A DNA stretch of 53,691 bases from Streptomyces carpinensis (GCF_002154505.1 NZ_MUBM01000022.1:1-53691), one strand, 5' to 3'. Counted from the stretch's first letter, positions 1 through 8,777 are shown. The notes: a model not told the origin generated them from the letters alone. Made by a program: numbers and translations.

Positions 1-348
1 GCCGTCGTCGCCCGCGCCCGCCAAAATGCCACCGCCCAGCTCACCACGTGGGGACTGACCCACGTCGCCTTCATCACCGAACTCATCGTCAGCGAGCTCG
101 TCACCAACGCCATCCGCTACGGCAAACCCCCCGTCCAGTTCCGCATGATCCACCACAACACCACCCTCATCTGTGAAGTCTCCGACACCAGTAGCACCAC
201 CCCTCACATGCGCCGTGCCCGCGTCTACGACGAAGGCGGACGCGGTCTCCTCCTCGTCGCCCAACTCGCGGACAGCTGGGGCACCCGCCATACCCCCACC
301 GGCAAGACCATCTGGGCCGAACAAACCGTCACACCTGACAGCGAGTGA
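1..348 (+). CDS. ATP-binding (HATPase_c, anti-sigma kinase-like) protein, 5'-truncated by window edge
   Basis: An open frame runs from base 1 with no start codon and ends at TGA 346-348, so only the C-terminal ~115 residues are present. The piece has an N-box-like segment ELIVSELVTNAIRYG near its start and a G-rich box DEGGRGLLLVAQLADSWG near its end, the layout of the GHKL ATPase fold in RsbW/SpoIIAB-like kinases and in the C-terminal domain of Streptomyces SpoIIE/PAS phosphatases. Such domains bind ATP and sequester or phosphorylate STAS partners. A STAS protein lies at 8778, too far away to be called a cognate partner. Whether this is a stand-alone protein or the tail of a large phosphatase cannot be told from the window. 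Confidence 0.85.
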   Translation, partial: AVVARARQNATAQLTTWGLTHVAFITELIVSELVTNAIRYGKPPVQFRMIHHNTTLICEVSDTSSTTPHMRRARVYDEGGRGLLLVAQLADSWGTRHTPTGKTIWAEQTVTPDSE

Positions 349-737
349 AGTTCCCCCGCTGGGCTGGACGGCCTGATATTGGGACGAAAGGTCCCGCAGG
401 AAGCAGTTCCAGGTAGTGGGTAAGAAGAGCAGCACGAGCAAGATCTTGCTGAGGTGCCCTGGCGGAGCGCGCGCCAGAGTACGACCGGATGGGGGAGTGG
501 GACGGGCAGACCGGTGGATTCTGCGTGGTCGGCTCTCGGAGCCGCCCATCGTGCCCATCTCGCGGGCTGTACGGCATGCGGAACCGGAAACGACCGGCTA
601 GAAGGGGTGTCCCTGTCGCTCGGGACAGCCGACCGTTTTGCTGCTGATGCTGGAGATGACAGGTGGGACGAGCCGCAGTCGACTGGAATGTGGAGCCCAT
701 CCTCATCGACGGGGAGCTCAGGCCACCGGGAGGGCCC
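349..737. other. intergenic region, nothing recognised
   Basis: This stretch lies between the ATP-binding protein and the secreted protein at 738. Open frames exist on both strands, but none has a credible ribosome binding site or recognisable composition. I see no RNA gene or strong hairpin. Confidence 0.5.
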
Positions 738-1370
738 ATGAGAACTACACGCCACTTTGTTCGCACCGCCACCACCGCCGGCTTGACCGCCGTTCTGACT
801 GGCGCGGCGATAGGCGGGGCCACCGCCGTCAGCACCCCCCAGGACGTCGCGCGCATCGGCAGCCTGCGCCTCGCCGCCACCGCCGGGTGCTCGGTCACCA
901 GCCCGCCTCGCAGCGTCGCCGCGCAGTGGGTCAAGACCACCGACGCACCGAGCGGCATCACCGTCAAGCTGCCTGGTAGGACCAAAGTCGTGCACGACTC
1001 GATCACCTTGAACGGTAAGACCTTCCAGCTACGGATGTACGTGGTCAGAGCCGGGAAAAACAAGGCTGTCTTCCAGGTCACGGACATGCACGGAGCAGAT
1101 ACCAAGGCCGCCCTGGACCCGGCCATCCGCGGCATTGCCACTTCGACCAAGGGGACCGTCAGCAGGGACCAGCCCCTTAAAGTCGCCGGCCATCCCGCCC
1201 GCGAGGGCCGGATCACGTTCGACGACAAGGGTGTCCCGCGCGTGGTCCTCATCCGTTACGTCGCCGCCGCCGACCACCTCGTCGGACTCGGGGCCAGTGG
1301 CCCTGCCGCAGACGAAAAGGGCGTGAAACAGCTCTACCAGCAGCTCACAGGTTCCCTGCACATCCCCTGA
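738..1370 (+). CDS. secreted hypothetical protein
   Basis: This 210-residue protein starts at ATG 738, chosen because a purine-rich GGGAGGG lies 5-10 bases upstream; the open frame continues 5' but lacks a site there. The N-terminus is a classical signal peptide: basic MRTTRHFVR, then a small-residue hydrophobic stretch to about residue 31. The mature part is predicted soluble, with alternating strands (ITVKLPG, TFQLRMYVVRAG, KAVFQVTDM, VPRVVLIRYV) and no membrane segment. I do not recognise the family. The gene points towards the hypothetical gene at 1455-1940 and has its own upstream spacer, so it is probably monocistronic. It is probably exported; its function is unknown. Confidence 0.7.
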   Translation: MRTTRHFVRTATTAGLTAVLTGAAIGGATAVSTPQDVARIGSLRLAATAGCSVTSPPRSVAAQWVKTTDAPSGITVKLPGRTKVVHDSITLNGKTFQLRMYVVRAGKNKAVFQVTDMHGADTKAALDPAIRGIATSTKGTVSRDQPLKVAGHPAREGRITFDDKGVPRVVLIRYVAAADHLVGLGASGPAADEKGVKQLYQQLTGSLHIP

Positions 1371-1454
1371 CTCGTGGATGTCGTCGCGTATCTCCCAGCG
1401 GTTTCCCGAAGCCGCCGCCGTCGACGTCGGCCCGAGAACCCCTCCGCCTCCGCC

Positions 1455-1940
1455 TCAGCCGAGGGTGAAAGTGATCACGGCCCGAGCCGCGAAGCGGAAG
1501 CCGCCACCGAGCATGTCGGAACACTCGATCATGACGCCGAGACCGGCGCCTGCGGAACTCGGTGACGGGTAGATCCAGATGGGGCCCGCAGGGGCGGACC
1601 TGCACAGGCCGTTCGGCAGCGGGTTCACGGGGCCGGCGACCGCCGGGCCGCCGTACCGGTGGTCGAACAAGTCCTGGCCGTCGGGAACCGTACCCGTGCG
1701 GTGCAGGTGCCCCGGCATCAGGGCGCTCAAAAGGTCACCTCGGCCGAGCCGTTCATAGTGAACGTCCTTGGCGTCGGCGGGAATCGGTAGATCGTCCGGG
1801 AACAGCCGGACGCCCCCTGCGGCTGGCACCACGGGGACGACGATCCCGAGACAGGACAGCGGGCGCCGCGCCGGACGCGGGTTCGTCACCGTTCCCCCCA
1901 GCCATACCTGGCAAGGAACGCACGGAGCCTGCGCCGACAA
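1455..1940 (-). CDS. hypothetical, possibly exported protein
   Basis: The open frame encodes up to 161 residues on the minus strand. An internal GTG (V-T-N-P-R) may be the true start, because the following LSCLGIVVPVVPAAGG resembles a signal or lipoprotein leader. The middle (LPIPADAKDVHYERLGRGD) and end (GAGLGVMIECSDMLGGGF) look like real coding sequence. I do not recognise the family. It is convergent with the gene at 738. Its 5' end touches an IS256 relic that ends at 1941, so the N-terminus may have been altered by that insertion. This could also be a decaying gene. Confidence 0.4.
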   Translation of the reverse strand: MSAQAPCVPCQVWLGGTVTNPRPARRPLSCLGIVVPVVPAAGGVRLFPDDLPIPADAKDVHYERLGRGDLLSALMPGHLHRTGTVPDGQDLFDHRYGGPAVAGPVNPLPNGLCRSAPAGPIWIYPSPSSAGAGLGVMIECSDMLGGGFRFAARAVITFTLG

Positions 1941-2149
1941 TCAAGCGTGCCGGGTCACGTCCGCTGGAGTGGTGTGTCGGCGGCCACTCGCTGATCTCGT
2001 TTCGAGGTTATGCGGGGTGAGTTCGGTGGGCAGGACGGTGTCGTCGGTTTCTGACTCGATTGGGTGGAGGCGGGCCTTGGCGAGGAGCTCGCGGCCCATG
2101 TAGCGGCGGCCCTCGGTCCACTCGTCGTTCTGCTCGGCCAGGATTCTGC
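1941..2149 (-). pseudogene. IS256-family transposase C-terminal relic
   Basis: Read on the minus strand from 2147, the frame gives GRILAEQNDEWTEGRRYMG followed by RELLAKARLHPIE and ends at TGA (1941-1943). The pattern DEW-x-E-GRRYMG-x-ELLAKARL is, from memory, the C-terminal signature of IS256 (mutator-type) transposases of actinobacteria. The catalytic DDE part is missing, so this is a non-functional tail of about 69 codons. Immediately upstream on the same strand is another fragment, the end of a helicase-associated domain gene, so two unrelated gene tails have been joined. Confidence 0.6.
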
Positions 2150-2150
2150 C

Positions 2151-2225
2151 TCACCAGCGCATGCCGAGGGCGTCGAGGTCGGTGCGTCGTTGCGGCTGAG
2201 TGTTGTGGCCCGGAGCTTCTGGCGC
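2151..2225 (-). pseudogene. relic of the 3' end of a TtrA-like helicase gene
   Basis: The sequence TCACCAGCGCATGCCGAG at 2151-2168 is identical to the 3' end, stop codon included, of the subtelomeric helicase gene at 50750-50767. Similarity continues imperfectly for about 50 bases. On the minus strand it reads RQKLRATTLSRND, and after a one-base shift TDLDALGMRW-stop, against TRRRAATLSTQRRNDLDELGMRW-type sequence in the intact copy. Only the last ~25 codons survive, with a frameshift. It marks a former copy of a telomere-linked helicase about 50 kb inside the present end. Confidence 0.6.
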
Positions 2226-2437
2226 ACCGCCTGAAACATGGAGCAGCACGGTTCACGCATTCGGCTCAGTCGGACGGTCACATGAACACGCTCTGTGGTG
2301 CACTGGTCACATATCGCGAGGTGGATTGGCGAGAGCGCCGCTCGAGGACGGGTCCTGGCGCCAGGGCCGACGATCGCGACCCCACCCTCGATCCCCGCAA
2401 GTCCCGTGTCCCGCGCGGGCAGAAGCGAAGGCTGGCG

Positions 2438-4003
2438 ATGAACGCTGACCTGACCAGTGACCGAATACCCCGGCGCAGGCTCCGCGGCGCGCTTGCGGTG
2501 CTGAGCGCCTGCGGGCTGCTGCTGACCTCGTGCACGGCCACCCAGCTGCGGCTGAGCCCGGCACATATCCCCGCCGGAACGGAGGCCACCGCCTCCACGG
2601 CCCCCGTCCCGGCAGGTCTGCTGCGCTATTACCAGCAGCAACTGCACTGGAAGCCCTGCCCGGACAAACCGGGCTTCCAGTGCACGACCCTGAAGGCGCC
2701 GCTGGACTACGCCCACCCCGACGCGGGCGACATCACGCTGGCAGCCACCCGCAAACGGGCCACCGGGACCGGCGCGAAACGGATCGGCTCCCTGCTATAC
2801 AACCCCGGTGGCCCAGGCTACCCGGCCATCACCGGACTGTGGGACATCGCTGATGCCTTCCCGCCATCGGTGCGCGCCGCCTACGACCTGGTCGCGGTCG
2901 ACCCGCGTGGGGTCGGCGAGAGCACCCCGGTGGACTGCAACACCGACACGGCCATGGCCCTCCTCAATGCCGGCGTGATCACCACCTCCGAGCAGCCAGA
3001 CTTCGAGGGCGTGGACGCGGTGGTCGAAACGACCGCCGATGCGTGCCGACTGCACTCCGGGCGGCTACTGCCCCACGTCGGCACCCCGGAGGCAGCACGG
3101 GACTTGGACCTCATGCGCGCCCTCGTCGGAGACGAACGGCTGCACTACCTCGGTTTCTCCTACGGCACCTACCTCGGGGCCACCTACGCCGAACTCTTCC
3201 CCTCCCGTGTGGGCCGCATGGTCCTGGACGGAGCCGTAGACCCCTCCATCGACGGCTACCACCGCTTCCTGGACGCCGCGCACGGATACCAGGTCGCCTG
3301 GGAGTCCTTCGCCGCCGACTGCGCCACCCGCACCGACTGCCCCGTCGGCCACTCTGTCGAGGAAGCCGACCGCACCCTCGACGCCCTGGTGGCCGCACTC
3401 GACCAGAACCCGCTCCAGCCAACCAAGGACATCACCATCACAGGGCAGTTCCTCCTTACTGTTGTCACGGAAGGGCTGCGGGAGCCCGCGTGGCAGGCCC
3501 TGCGCCTGTTGCTGAGCGAGGCGACCCACCGCGTCGCGACCGGGCTGCAGAAAGTTTTCGCCGCGGACCAGAAAGACTCCGTCGTCGGCGACTGGGGTTC
3601 TACGGCGGTCACCTGCCTCAGCGCCCCGTTCGGCCCGCGGTTCACCCCCGCGCAGGCTGAGGCGGCACTCCCCGAGTTCGTCCGTGTCTCACCCCAGTTC
3701 GGGGCGCTCTTCTCCCCCTTCCTCCAAGGGTGTGCGCACTGGCCGGTCGAGCCGACCCAGCCCTCGCAGCGCATCACCGCACCCGGCACCCCGCCGATCC
3801 TGGTCGTCGGCACCACCCGCGACCCGGCCACGCCCTACATCTGGTCACAGGCGCTCGCCCACCAGCTCTCCTCAGGCCGCCTCCTCACCCGGAACGGCGA
3901 CGGCCACACGGGCTTCTTGCAGGGCAGCACCTGCGTCGACACCGCCGTCGACCGCTACCTGCTGAACGATCAGCTCCCACCCGTGGGCACCGTCTGCACC
4001 TGA
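2438..4003 (+). CDS. alpha/beta-hydrolase lipoprotein (S33 tripeptidyl aminopeptidase/SlpD-E type)
   Basis: This 521-residue exported hydrolase starts at ATG 2438, which places a lipoprotein signal correctly: basic start, hydrophobic core, lipobox LLTSC with lipidated Cys32. The hydrolase part carries YNPGGPG (oxyanion region, ~121-127), DPRGVGES (~155-162) and the nucleophile elbow GFSYGTYLGA with Ser241. The C-terminal part holds a probable acid in VGTTRDPATPY and a histidine in NGDGHTGF, completing a Ser-Asp-His triad. This is the layout of Streptomyces secreted tripeptidyl aminopeptidases, which remove short peptides from protein N-termini outside the cell; substrate preference cannot be read here. 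Length fits the family. The gene stands alone. Confidence 0.88.
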   Translation: MNADLTSDRIPRRRLRGALAVLSACGLLLTSCTATQLRLSPAHIPAGTEATASTAPVPAGLLRYYQQQLHWKPCPDKPGFQCTTLKAPLDYAHPDAGDITLAATRKRATGTGAKRIGSLLYNPGGPGYPAITGLWDIADAFPPSVRAAYDLVAVDPRGVGESTPVDCNTDTAMALLNAGVITTSEQPDFEGVDAVVETTADACRLHSGRLLPHVGTPEAARDLDLMRALVGDERLHYLGFSYGTYLGATYAELFPSRVGRMVLDGAVDPSIDGYHRFLDAAHGYQVAWESFAADCATRTDCPVGHSVEEADRTLDALVAALDQNPLQPTKDITITGQFLLTVVTEGLREPAWQALRLLLSEATHRVATGLQKVFAADQKDSVVGDWGSTAVTCLSAPFGPRFTPAQAEAALPEFVRVSPQFGALFSPFLQGCAHWPVEPTQPSQRITAPGTPPILVVGTTRDPATPYIWSQALAHQLSSGRLLTRNGDGHTGFLQGSTCVDTAVDRYLLNDQLPPVGTVCT

Positions 4004-4212
4004 TGCAGGGGCAGAAAGCGAGTCTCGAAGATCGAGGCCCATCGGGCCATTGCGGACTCGCCTGAGAGGCACGGGGAACAGCGGCGTCACCGGCGCTCCC
4101 GCGTAGGTCAGAAACTTGCCAGGTCGGCCGTCGTCCGCATACGCCGTCCTCCGAACCGGGCTCAGGTGTATTGGTCACGAGCGTTGTCAACGCGGGCCGG
4201 GCTTGAGCACGG

Positions 4213-4267
4213 CGAAGGCCTCCGTGTGTGGTGGAGGTGTCGAATCTTCACCGCACGGAGGCCTTCG
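4213..4267. terminator. long perfect hairpin between convergent genes (terminator or IS leader relic)
   Basis: CGAAGGCCTCCGTG at 4213-4226 is perfectly repeated in inverse at 4254-4267, with a 27-base loop that can itself fold. It lies between the convergent 2438 hydrolase and the thioredoxin gene ending at 4334, so a bidirectional terminator is the simplest reading. There is no T-run, as is usual in Streptomyces. The following GTGTCCCACC resembles the first codons of IS481-type transposases, so it could instead be the leader of a lost insertion sequence. Confidence 0.5.
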
Positions 4268-4333
4268 TGTCCCACCCGGTCAAGGGCGGAGCGACCAGGT
4301 CCCGTCCCAGGAGGTTTCCGCCACTGCAGGGGC

Positions 4334-5740
4334 TCAGTCCTCCGCCAGCAGGTTGCGCACCGCGGCGTCCAGTTCGGCGGGTGTGGTGCCGCCGACCATA
4401 CGCACGATGCCGTGGTCGTCGACGAGCACATTGGTCGGGACACCGCGGATCCCGAGACGGGCGGCGTAGCCGCCAGTGGTGTCCAGGAGGACCGTCGCGC
4501 CGATGTCCCACACGGCCGCGAAGTCCGCGGCCTCGACCTGCGGGGCGGCGTTTTCCCACACATTGATCATGATCACGTCCAGCCCGGACCGGGCCATACG
4601 GCGGCGCAGCCTTTCCAGGACCGGTGCCTCCGCATTGCAGGGGCCTCACCAACTCGCGAAGAAGTTGATCACGTATCTTTTCTCGGCCCACTCCCGCGTG
4701 GTGCGGATGCGTCCGCCGCGCAGATCCGGCAGTTCGAAGTCGGGCAGCGGCTGGCCCACCAGCGGGTGCTCGGTACGGGGAGCGGGCCCGGCGGGCAGCC
4801 AGGGCCGGTCGACGAAGGTCAGGGTGCCACTTCCCGCGTTCGACACCACCAGGGTGCCGGTGACGGGGTCCAGGGCGCAGTCGCCAGGTGCGTTGCCCAC
4901 CACGATCCGGTGGCTCTCCCGACCGCTGCCGGTGTCCAGGACGCTGACCGTTCCGGCACCCCGGTTGCACACGTAGAGTCGGCGGCCCGCAGCGTCCACG
5001 CACATCCCGACCGGTGCGCGCTCCACCGGGACCTCGTCGAGCACGGCATCGCTGTCCAGCGACACCCTGCTGATGGTGCCGTGCAGCGAGTTGGCGACGT
5101 ACAGGTGCCGGGCGGCCGGATCGGCCACGACCTTGCACGGCCCCTCACGCACCGCGATACGGCCCAGTGGCTGCAGCGTGTCCGCGTCGAACACGGTCAC
5201 CGATCCGGCAAGGAAGTTCGCGCAGTACCCACGGCCGGACCCCGGGACGACAGCGATACTGCCCGCACCGGGTTCCGCCGGCACGGTTCCCTGCACCGTG
5301 AGCCGGTCGGTGTCGACCACGGTGATCGTTCCACCGGCGGTGTTGCCGACGAAGAGCCGGCGCCGCCCCGGATCGTGGCCGAGGCCGGCGGGATAGGCGC
5401 CGACCGGGATCTGCGCGACCCGGTCGCCGGTGCCGGCATCCAGCACGGACACCGTGTCCGAACGCGCGTCCGCGGTGAACAGGCGCTCCGTCGGCTTGTC
5501 CAGCACGATCGGGATCGGCTCGCGTCCCACGCCGGCCCGCCACACCGGAACGGCCCGGTCGAGATCCAGTGCCGTGACCGCGTTGTCACGGGAGCAGGCG
5601 ACAAAGACGCGCCGCCGGTCGGGATCGCTCACGACCGCCTCCGGCCCCTTCCCCACGGGACAGTGCACCCGGACGCCGGGGGAGTGGCCGATCGCGCACG
5701 CAGGGCCCTGTGCCGGCGTCTGCCGCTGCTCCATGTGCAC
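4334..5740 (-). CDS. beta-propeller/thioredoxin-like protein with in-frame UGA, probable selenoprotein
   Basis: The frame encodes 468 residues if UGA at 4648-4646 is read through as Sec365. Residues ~25-335 form repeated propeller blades of the YVTN type (VFVACSRDNAVTALDLD, LFVGNTAGGTITVVDTD, LYVANSLHGTISRVSLD, LYVCNRGAGTVSVLDTG). Residues ~340-468 are a TlpA/thioredoxin-like domain: PLPDFELPDLRG, YVINFFASW, UGA, GPCNAEAPVLE, then GIRGVPTNVLVDDHG with the cis-Pro loop, ending LLAED. The UGA sits exactly where the first Cys of WCGPC belongs, the frame is unchanged on both sides, and Cys368 is kept. GTG 5740 is chosen because GGGAG lies 8 bases upstream; ATG 5734 is possible. No signal peptide is clear. 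The alternative is a nonsense-mutated WCGPC gene, which would give a truncated propeller. Confidence 0.75.
4603..4628 (-). other. SECIS-like hairpin downstream of the UGA
   Basis: On the coding strand, counting U of UGA as 1, bases 21-46 fold as GGC/GCC, a small internal loop, CGG/CUG, a bulged U at 29, CCU/AGG and a GGAA apical loop. The bulged U, 3-bp minihelix and loop starting GG repeat the layout of the E. coli fdhF SECIS apex (bulged U, 3 bp, loop GGUC). The loop lies about 30 bases after the UGA, within the spacing range I recall for bacterial SECIS elements. Folding was done by eye and GC-rich DNA makes hairpins cheap, so this supports but does not prove the call. Confidence 0.5.
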
Positions 5741-6602
5741 TGGGTGTGCTCCCGGACACCGGCCTAAACACCGGTATGCCCCTTTCACGCGATCAGCAAG
5801 GACCCTGGACCTCCCCGGAGTCCTGGTGAGCGTCGACAGTATGCGGCAAGGGTGTCGAGGATCGGGGCGGCGGTTCTCGGCCCCTCGAAGGGTTTCCGGT
5901 CCGCATTCGAACCCGCGGGACTACTGGTGAGCAGGGCATTCAGAGGAGGGGTGTACGAATTTCGGGTCTGATTTCATGTGTTACTTAATGATTTGATCGG
6001 CTTTGTTCGGACACGCGGTAGGAGTCAGAGAACTCCTACCGGAAGGGAGAAACATCCCGACCTGGTGGCCCTGCAGGACCGAGCCGCAGAAGTCTCGTTC
6101 AGGCCCGCGCAGGTGGCCGAGTGCCTGGCCCTGCTGAGGGCTCGGCCTACGAGCGAACCTTCGGCATGGGCCGGGCCACCGCCGCTATCGGCGCATGGAC
6201 GATTACCGCCCGTGGGCGGTGCAGCACGCATCGGCGACGACAGGCACCATCGCCGGCAACACCGCCACCGGCGCCGTCGCGATCGCACCAGGACTGACGA
6301 CGACCGCGACGGCAGGCAGAGTCCGCTGACAACCGGACAGCTCGACAGGCTCGATCGGTGCCCACAGCGGCCCGGCAGCCCCGGCCCTGGTCCGGCCTGC
6401 GTGGAGGAGTCCTTCCCGTGTCCCAAGCTGCGTGCCCCGCTTCCCCACGAGGACGGGACAACGGACACACATCAGCCCGGCAGACGGCGCCACAACCGTT
6501 CCGCCGCCCCGACGCATGGCCACACGTGGCCCTGCGGCCGGCGGCGCACAGGCGGCGCTGGCGTGCGCTGGCACGGACGGTGACACCTGGACACGGCGCG
6601 CC
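5741..6602. other. 862-bp region without a recognisable gene
   Basis: The promoter of the minus-strand propeller/thioredoxin gene must lie at its left edge. Around 5950-6010 the composition drops to AT-rich sequence (TTTCATGTGTTACTTAATGA), unlike the rest of the window. Bases 6050-6600 have long open frames on both strands, but none gives a recognisable protein, and only the tail leads into the transporter starting at 6603. It is probably decayed DNA. Confidence 0.5.
6017..6040. repeat. perfect 9-bp inverted repeat
   Basis: GGTAGGAGT at 6017-6025 and ACTCCTACC at 6032-6040 form a perfect 9-bp stem with a 6-base loop. No gene ends nearby, so a terminator role is not supported. It may be a remnant of a lost gene's regulatory region. 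Confidence 0.45.
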
Positions 6603-7511
6603 GTGCTGAGTGTGCCGCTGGCCGTCCTGGCCGCGATCGCCAACGCCCTGGCCTCCGTGCTGCAGCGCAAGGCTGCCCGGGAGCGCCCGGAGAGCGAGAG
6701 CCTGAGTTGGCGGCTGGTGTGGAGCCTGCTGCACCGACGGGTATGGTTCGGCGGCGTTGCCTCGATCATTGTCGGCTTCCTGCTGCAGGCCACGGCGCTG
6801 AGCCACGGCCAGCTCTCGGTGGTGCAACCGGTGCTCCTGCTGGAGCTACCCGCTACCCTCGTGCTGTCGTCGCTCGTCTTCGACAGCCGCCTCGGCGTCC
6901 GCGAGTGGGCCGCCTCGGTCGCGATGGTCGCCGGCTTGGCAGGGCTGCTGTTCTTCCTCTCCCCGTCCCACGGTTCCACCGCAAACGCCACCACGCTGAC
7001 ATGGGCATTCGCCTCGGGACTGAACGTGTTCCTGGTTGCCGCTGTGGTCGTGTGCGCCTACTTCACCGCCAACGGCGCCCGCAAGGCGGCCCTGCTGGGT
7101 GTGGCGACCGGCTGCGGTTTCGGCTTCACCGCCGCGCTGATCAAGGGCGTGACCGTGGCGTTCACCCACGGCCTCGGCGCCTTGTTCACCAGCTGGCAGC
7201 TCTACGCCATGATCGTGGCCGGTGCCGGAGCGATGTTCCTGCTGCAGTCCGCGATGCAGGCAGGGCGACTGCTGGCCAGCCAACCCGCACTGACGATGAG
7301 CGACCCCGTCATCGCGATCCTGTGGGGCATCTTCGTCTTCGGCGAAGCCGTCCGTGGCGGCCTCTACATCGTCTTGTCGGTCGTGGCGGCAGCCGTGGTG
7401 GCCGCCGCCGTCATGGTTCTGACGCGTTCCCCGCTTCTTGCCGGTCAGGCCGGACAGCAGGAACAGCAGGAACAGCAGGACGCCCAGGCCGGTCCGGAGG
7501 CGGAGCGGTGA
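6603..7511 (+). CDS. DMT-type multi-pass membrane transporter
   Basis: This 302-residue integral membrane protein starts at GTG 6603, which opens directly into the first membrane segment (VLSVPLAVLAAIANALASVLQRKAAR). Upstream in-frame sequence is low-complexity and has no good site. About nine to ten hydrophobic segments follow, arranged as in EamA/DMT-family transporters: SIIVGFLLQATAL, QPVLLLELPATLVLS, ASVAMVAGLAGLLFFL, LNVFLVAAVVVCAYF and so on. The conserved SVVQP-LLELP part is typical of the actinobacterial members I know. Substrate is unknown. The C-terminus is a cytoplasmic Gln/Glu-rich tail encoded by short CAGGAACAG tandem repeats (~7456-7480). Confidence 0.82.
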   Translation: MLSVPLAVLAAIANALASVLQRKAARERPESESLSWRLVWSLLHRRVWFGGVASIIVGFLLQATALSHGQLSVVQPVLLLELPATLVLSSLVFDSRLGVREWAASVAMVAGLAGLLFFLSPSHGSTANATTLTWAFASGLNVFLVAAVVVCAYFTANGARKAALLGVATGCGFGFTAALIKGVTVAFTHGLGALFTSWQLYAMIVAGAGAMFLLQSAMQAGRLLASQPALTMSDPVIAILWGIFVFGEAVRGGLYIVLSVVAAAVVAAAVMVLTRSPLLAGQAGQQEQQEQQDAQAGPEAER

Positions 7512-7637
7512 CGCACGGCGGCCGTTCTTGGGTTGACTCGGTCGACCACCTGGAAACCCGCCAAAGACGAGGCGAAGCCGCTTCGATGGGAGAGAGGGGG
7601 CAGAATTGGTTTGCAAGGAGAGCGGCGGTGATCGTAA

Positions 7638-8180
7638 GTGGCCCACCAACGCCAAGTCCCACGCCCAGGCCTCCGTGACGCCACCCGGCTCGTGCTGGTC
7701 GGTGCTCTGGCGGCCGTCCTGACGGTGGGCGCCGGTCCTGTCCGGGCGGCCTCCGCGGGCCACGTCTCGACGATCGACGCGGCCACCCACCAAATGACCG
7801 TCACGGATCACGGCCGGACGGTGATGACCTTCCCCGCGAGCTTCGGAAAGCCCGGCTTCCGTACCCCGTCCGGAACGTTTCACGTGCTGGGCAAGGACGC
7901 GGTCATCAAAATGACCTCGTGCAGCGCGAACATCACGTGTAATCCGCGCAATCCCAACTACTACGTCCTCACGGTCCACTGGGCGGTGCGCCTGACCACC
8001 TCCGGCGTGTTCGTCCACGCGGCACCCTGGGACCACGCCATCGGCCGGGCCGACACCTCTCACGGCTGCATCCACCTGACAACGGCGGACGCCCACCGCT
8101 TCTACGATTTCAGCCGGATCGGCGACACGGTAATCGTCAAGAACACCGGCGGCCTCGCAGGCGGCCCGAGCGGCCCGTAG
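7638..8180 (+). CDS. short secreted L,D-transpeptidase (YkuD domain)
   Basis: This 180-residue protein starts at GTG 7638; a stop codon directly precedes it in frame, so the start cannot be further upstream. AAGGAG at 7615-7620 is 17 bases away, an unusually long spacing. Residues 1-40 are a signal peptide (LVLVGALAAVLTVGAG, cleavage near ASA). The rest is a YkuD domain with VFVHAAP (His127) and the catalytic box SHGCIHL (Cys144). These enzymes make 3-3 cross-links in peptidoglycan in the cell envelope. Most Streptomyces paralogues carry Ig-like domains ahead of YkuD; this one has only the catalytic domain, so it may be a minimal or shortened form. Confidence 0.85.
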   Translation: MAHQRQVPRPGLRDATRLVLVGALAAVLTVGAGPVRAASAGHVSTIDAATHQMTVTDHGRTVMTFPASFGKPGFRTPSGTFHVLGKDAVIKMTSCSANITCNPRNPNYYVLTVHWAVRLTTSGVFVHAAPWDHAIGRADTSHGCIHLTTADAHRFYDFSRIGDTVIVKNTGGLAGGPSGP

Positions 8181-8189
8181 CGCACCCGG

Positions 8190-8519
8190 GCAGCACTTCG
8201 GCGTCCTCACCGAGATCGACGTCACGGCGCGACTCTCAAGGCCAAACTCGATCAGGACATGGAGGACCACGTCATCGTCGGAGCCTGCAACCCGCCGTCC
8301 GCCCACCGCGCGCTGGAGGCCGACCGCAGCATCGGCCTGCTGCCGCCCTGCAACGTGGTCGTCCGCGCCGAGAGCGACCGCACTGTCGTACAGGCCCTCG
8401 ACCCGGCACGATGGTCACGCTGACCGGACCCGAGGCCCTGCGCCCGGTCGCCGAGGAGCCCCGTCCGCCGCCTCGACGCCGCCCTGGCCTCGCTCGCCGG
8501 GGCGGGGACGGGCAGCTGA
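8190..8519 (+). pseudogene. DUF302 protein pseudogene
   Basis: Pieces of one protein are spread over three frames: HFGVLTEIDVTA, then TLKAKLDQDMEDHVIVGAC, SAHRALEADRSIGLLPPCNV and VVVRAESDRTVVQALDPA, then MVTLTGPEALRPVAEE, then RLDAALASLAGAGTGS and stop. They match in order the small DUF302 domain, usually a free-standing ~130-residue protein of unknown biochemical role. The first ~30 residues are missing, and at least three one-base shifts (near 8230, 8411 and 8463) break the frame, so it is not expressed as a whole protein. Confidence 0.75.
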
Positions 8520-8777
8520 GCCGCCTCAGGCACCCCGCGGCACCAGGGCCGACTGACTGCCAGGACGCCTGTGTCCAGGTCGCCCGCCCGGTGAGCAGCC
8601 GCTGGATGAGAAAGCCGAGCGCTGGTGCTCACCTGCCTGTGCGCCTACGCCGCACCGGCGATGTGCGCTGGTAAGCCGGCGTCCTCTTCGCTGCGCCCGT
8701 TCTGAGCCCCCACGGCAGGCCGACCGAGCCACCATGGAGGTGAGCTGAAGTGATGGTGGGGGCGGAAGGAGGCCGCC

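Noticed and set aside
2060..2437. N-terminal extension of the S33 hydrolase frame
   Set aside because: It would place the lipoprotein signal in the middle of the protein and overlaps the IS256 and helicase relics; ATG 2438 is preferred.
4166..5767. Long plus-strand reading frame (~530 codons) across the thioredoxin/propeller gene
   Set aside because: It is the antisense shadow of the minus-strand gene; the minus strand shows propeller blades and a thioredoxin motif, the plus strand only Arg/His/Gly-rich noise.
7456..7480. CAGGAACAG tandem units considered as a repeat array
   Set aside because: It is a short in-frame Gln/Glu-coding microsatellite at the end of the transporter gene, not a CRISPR or iteron array.
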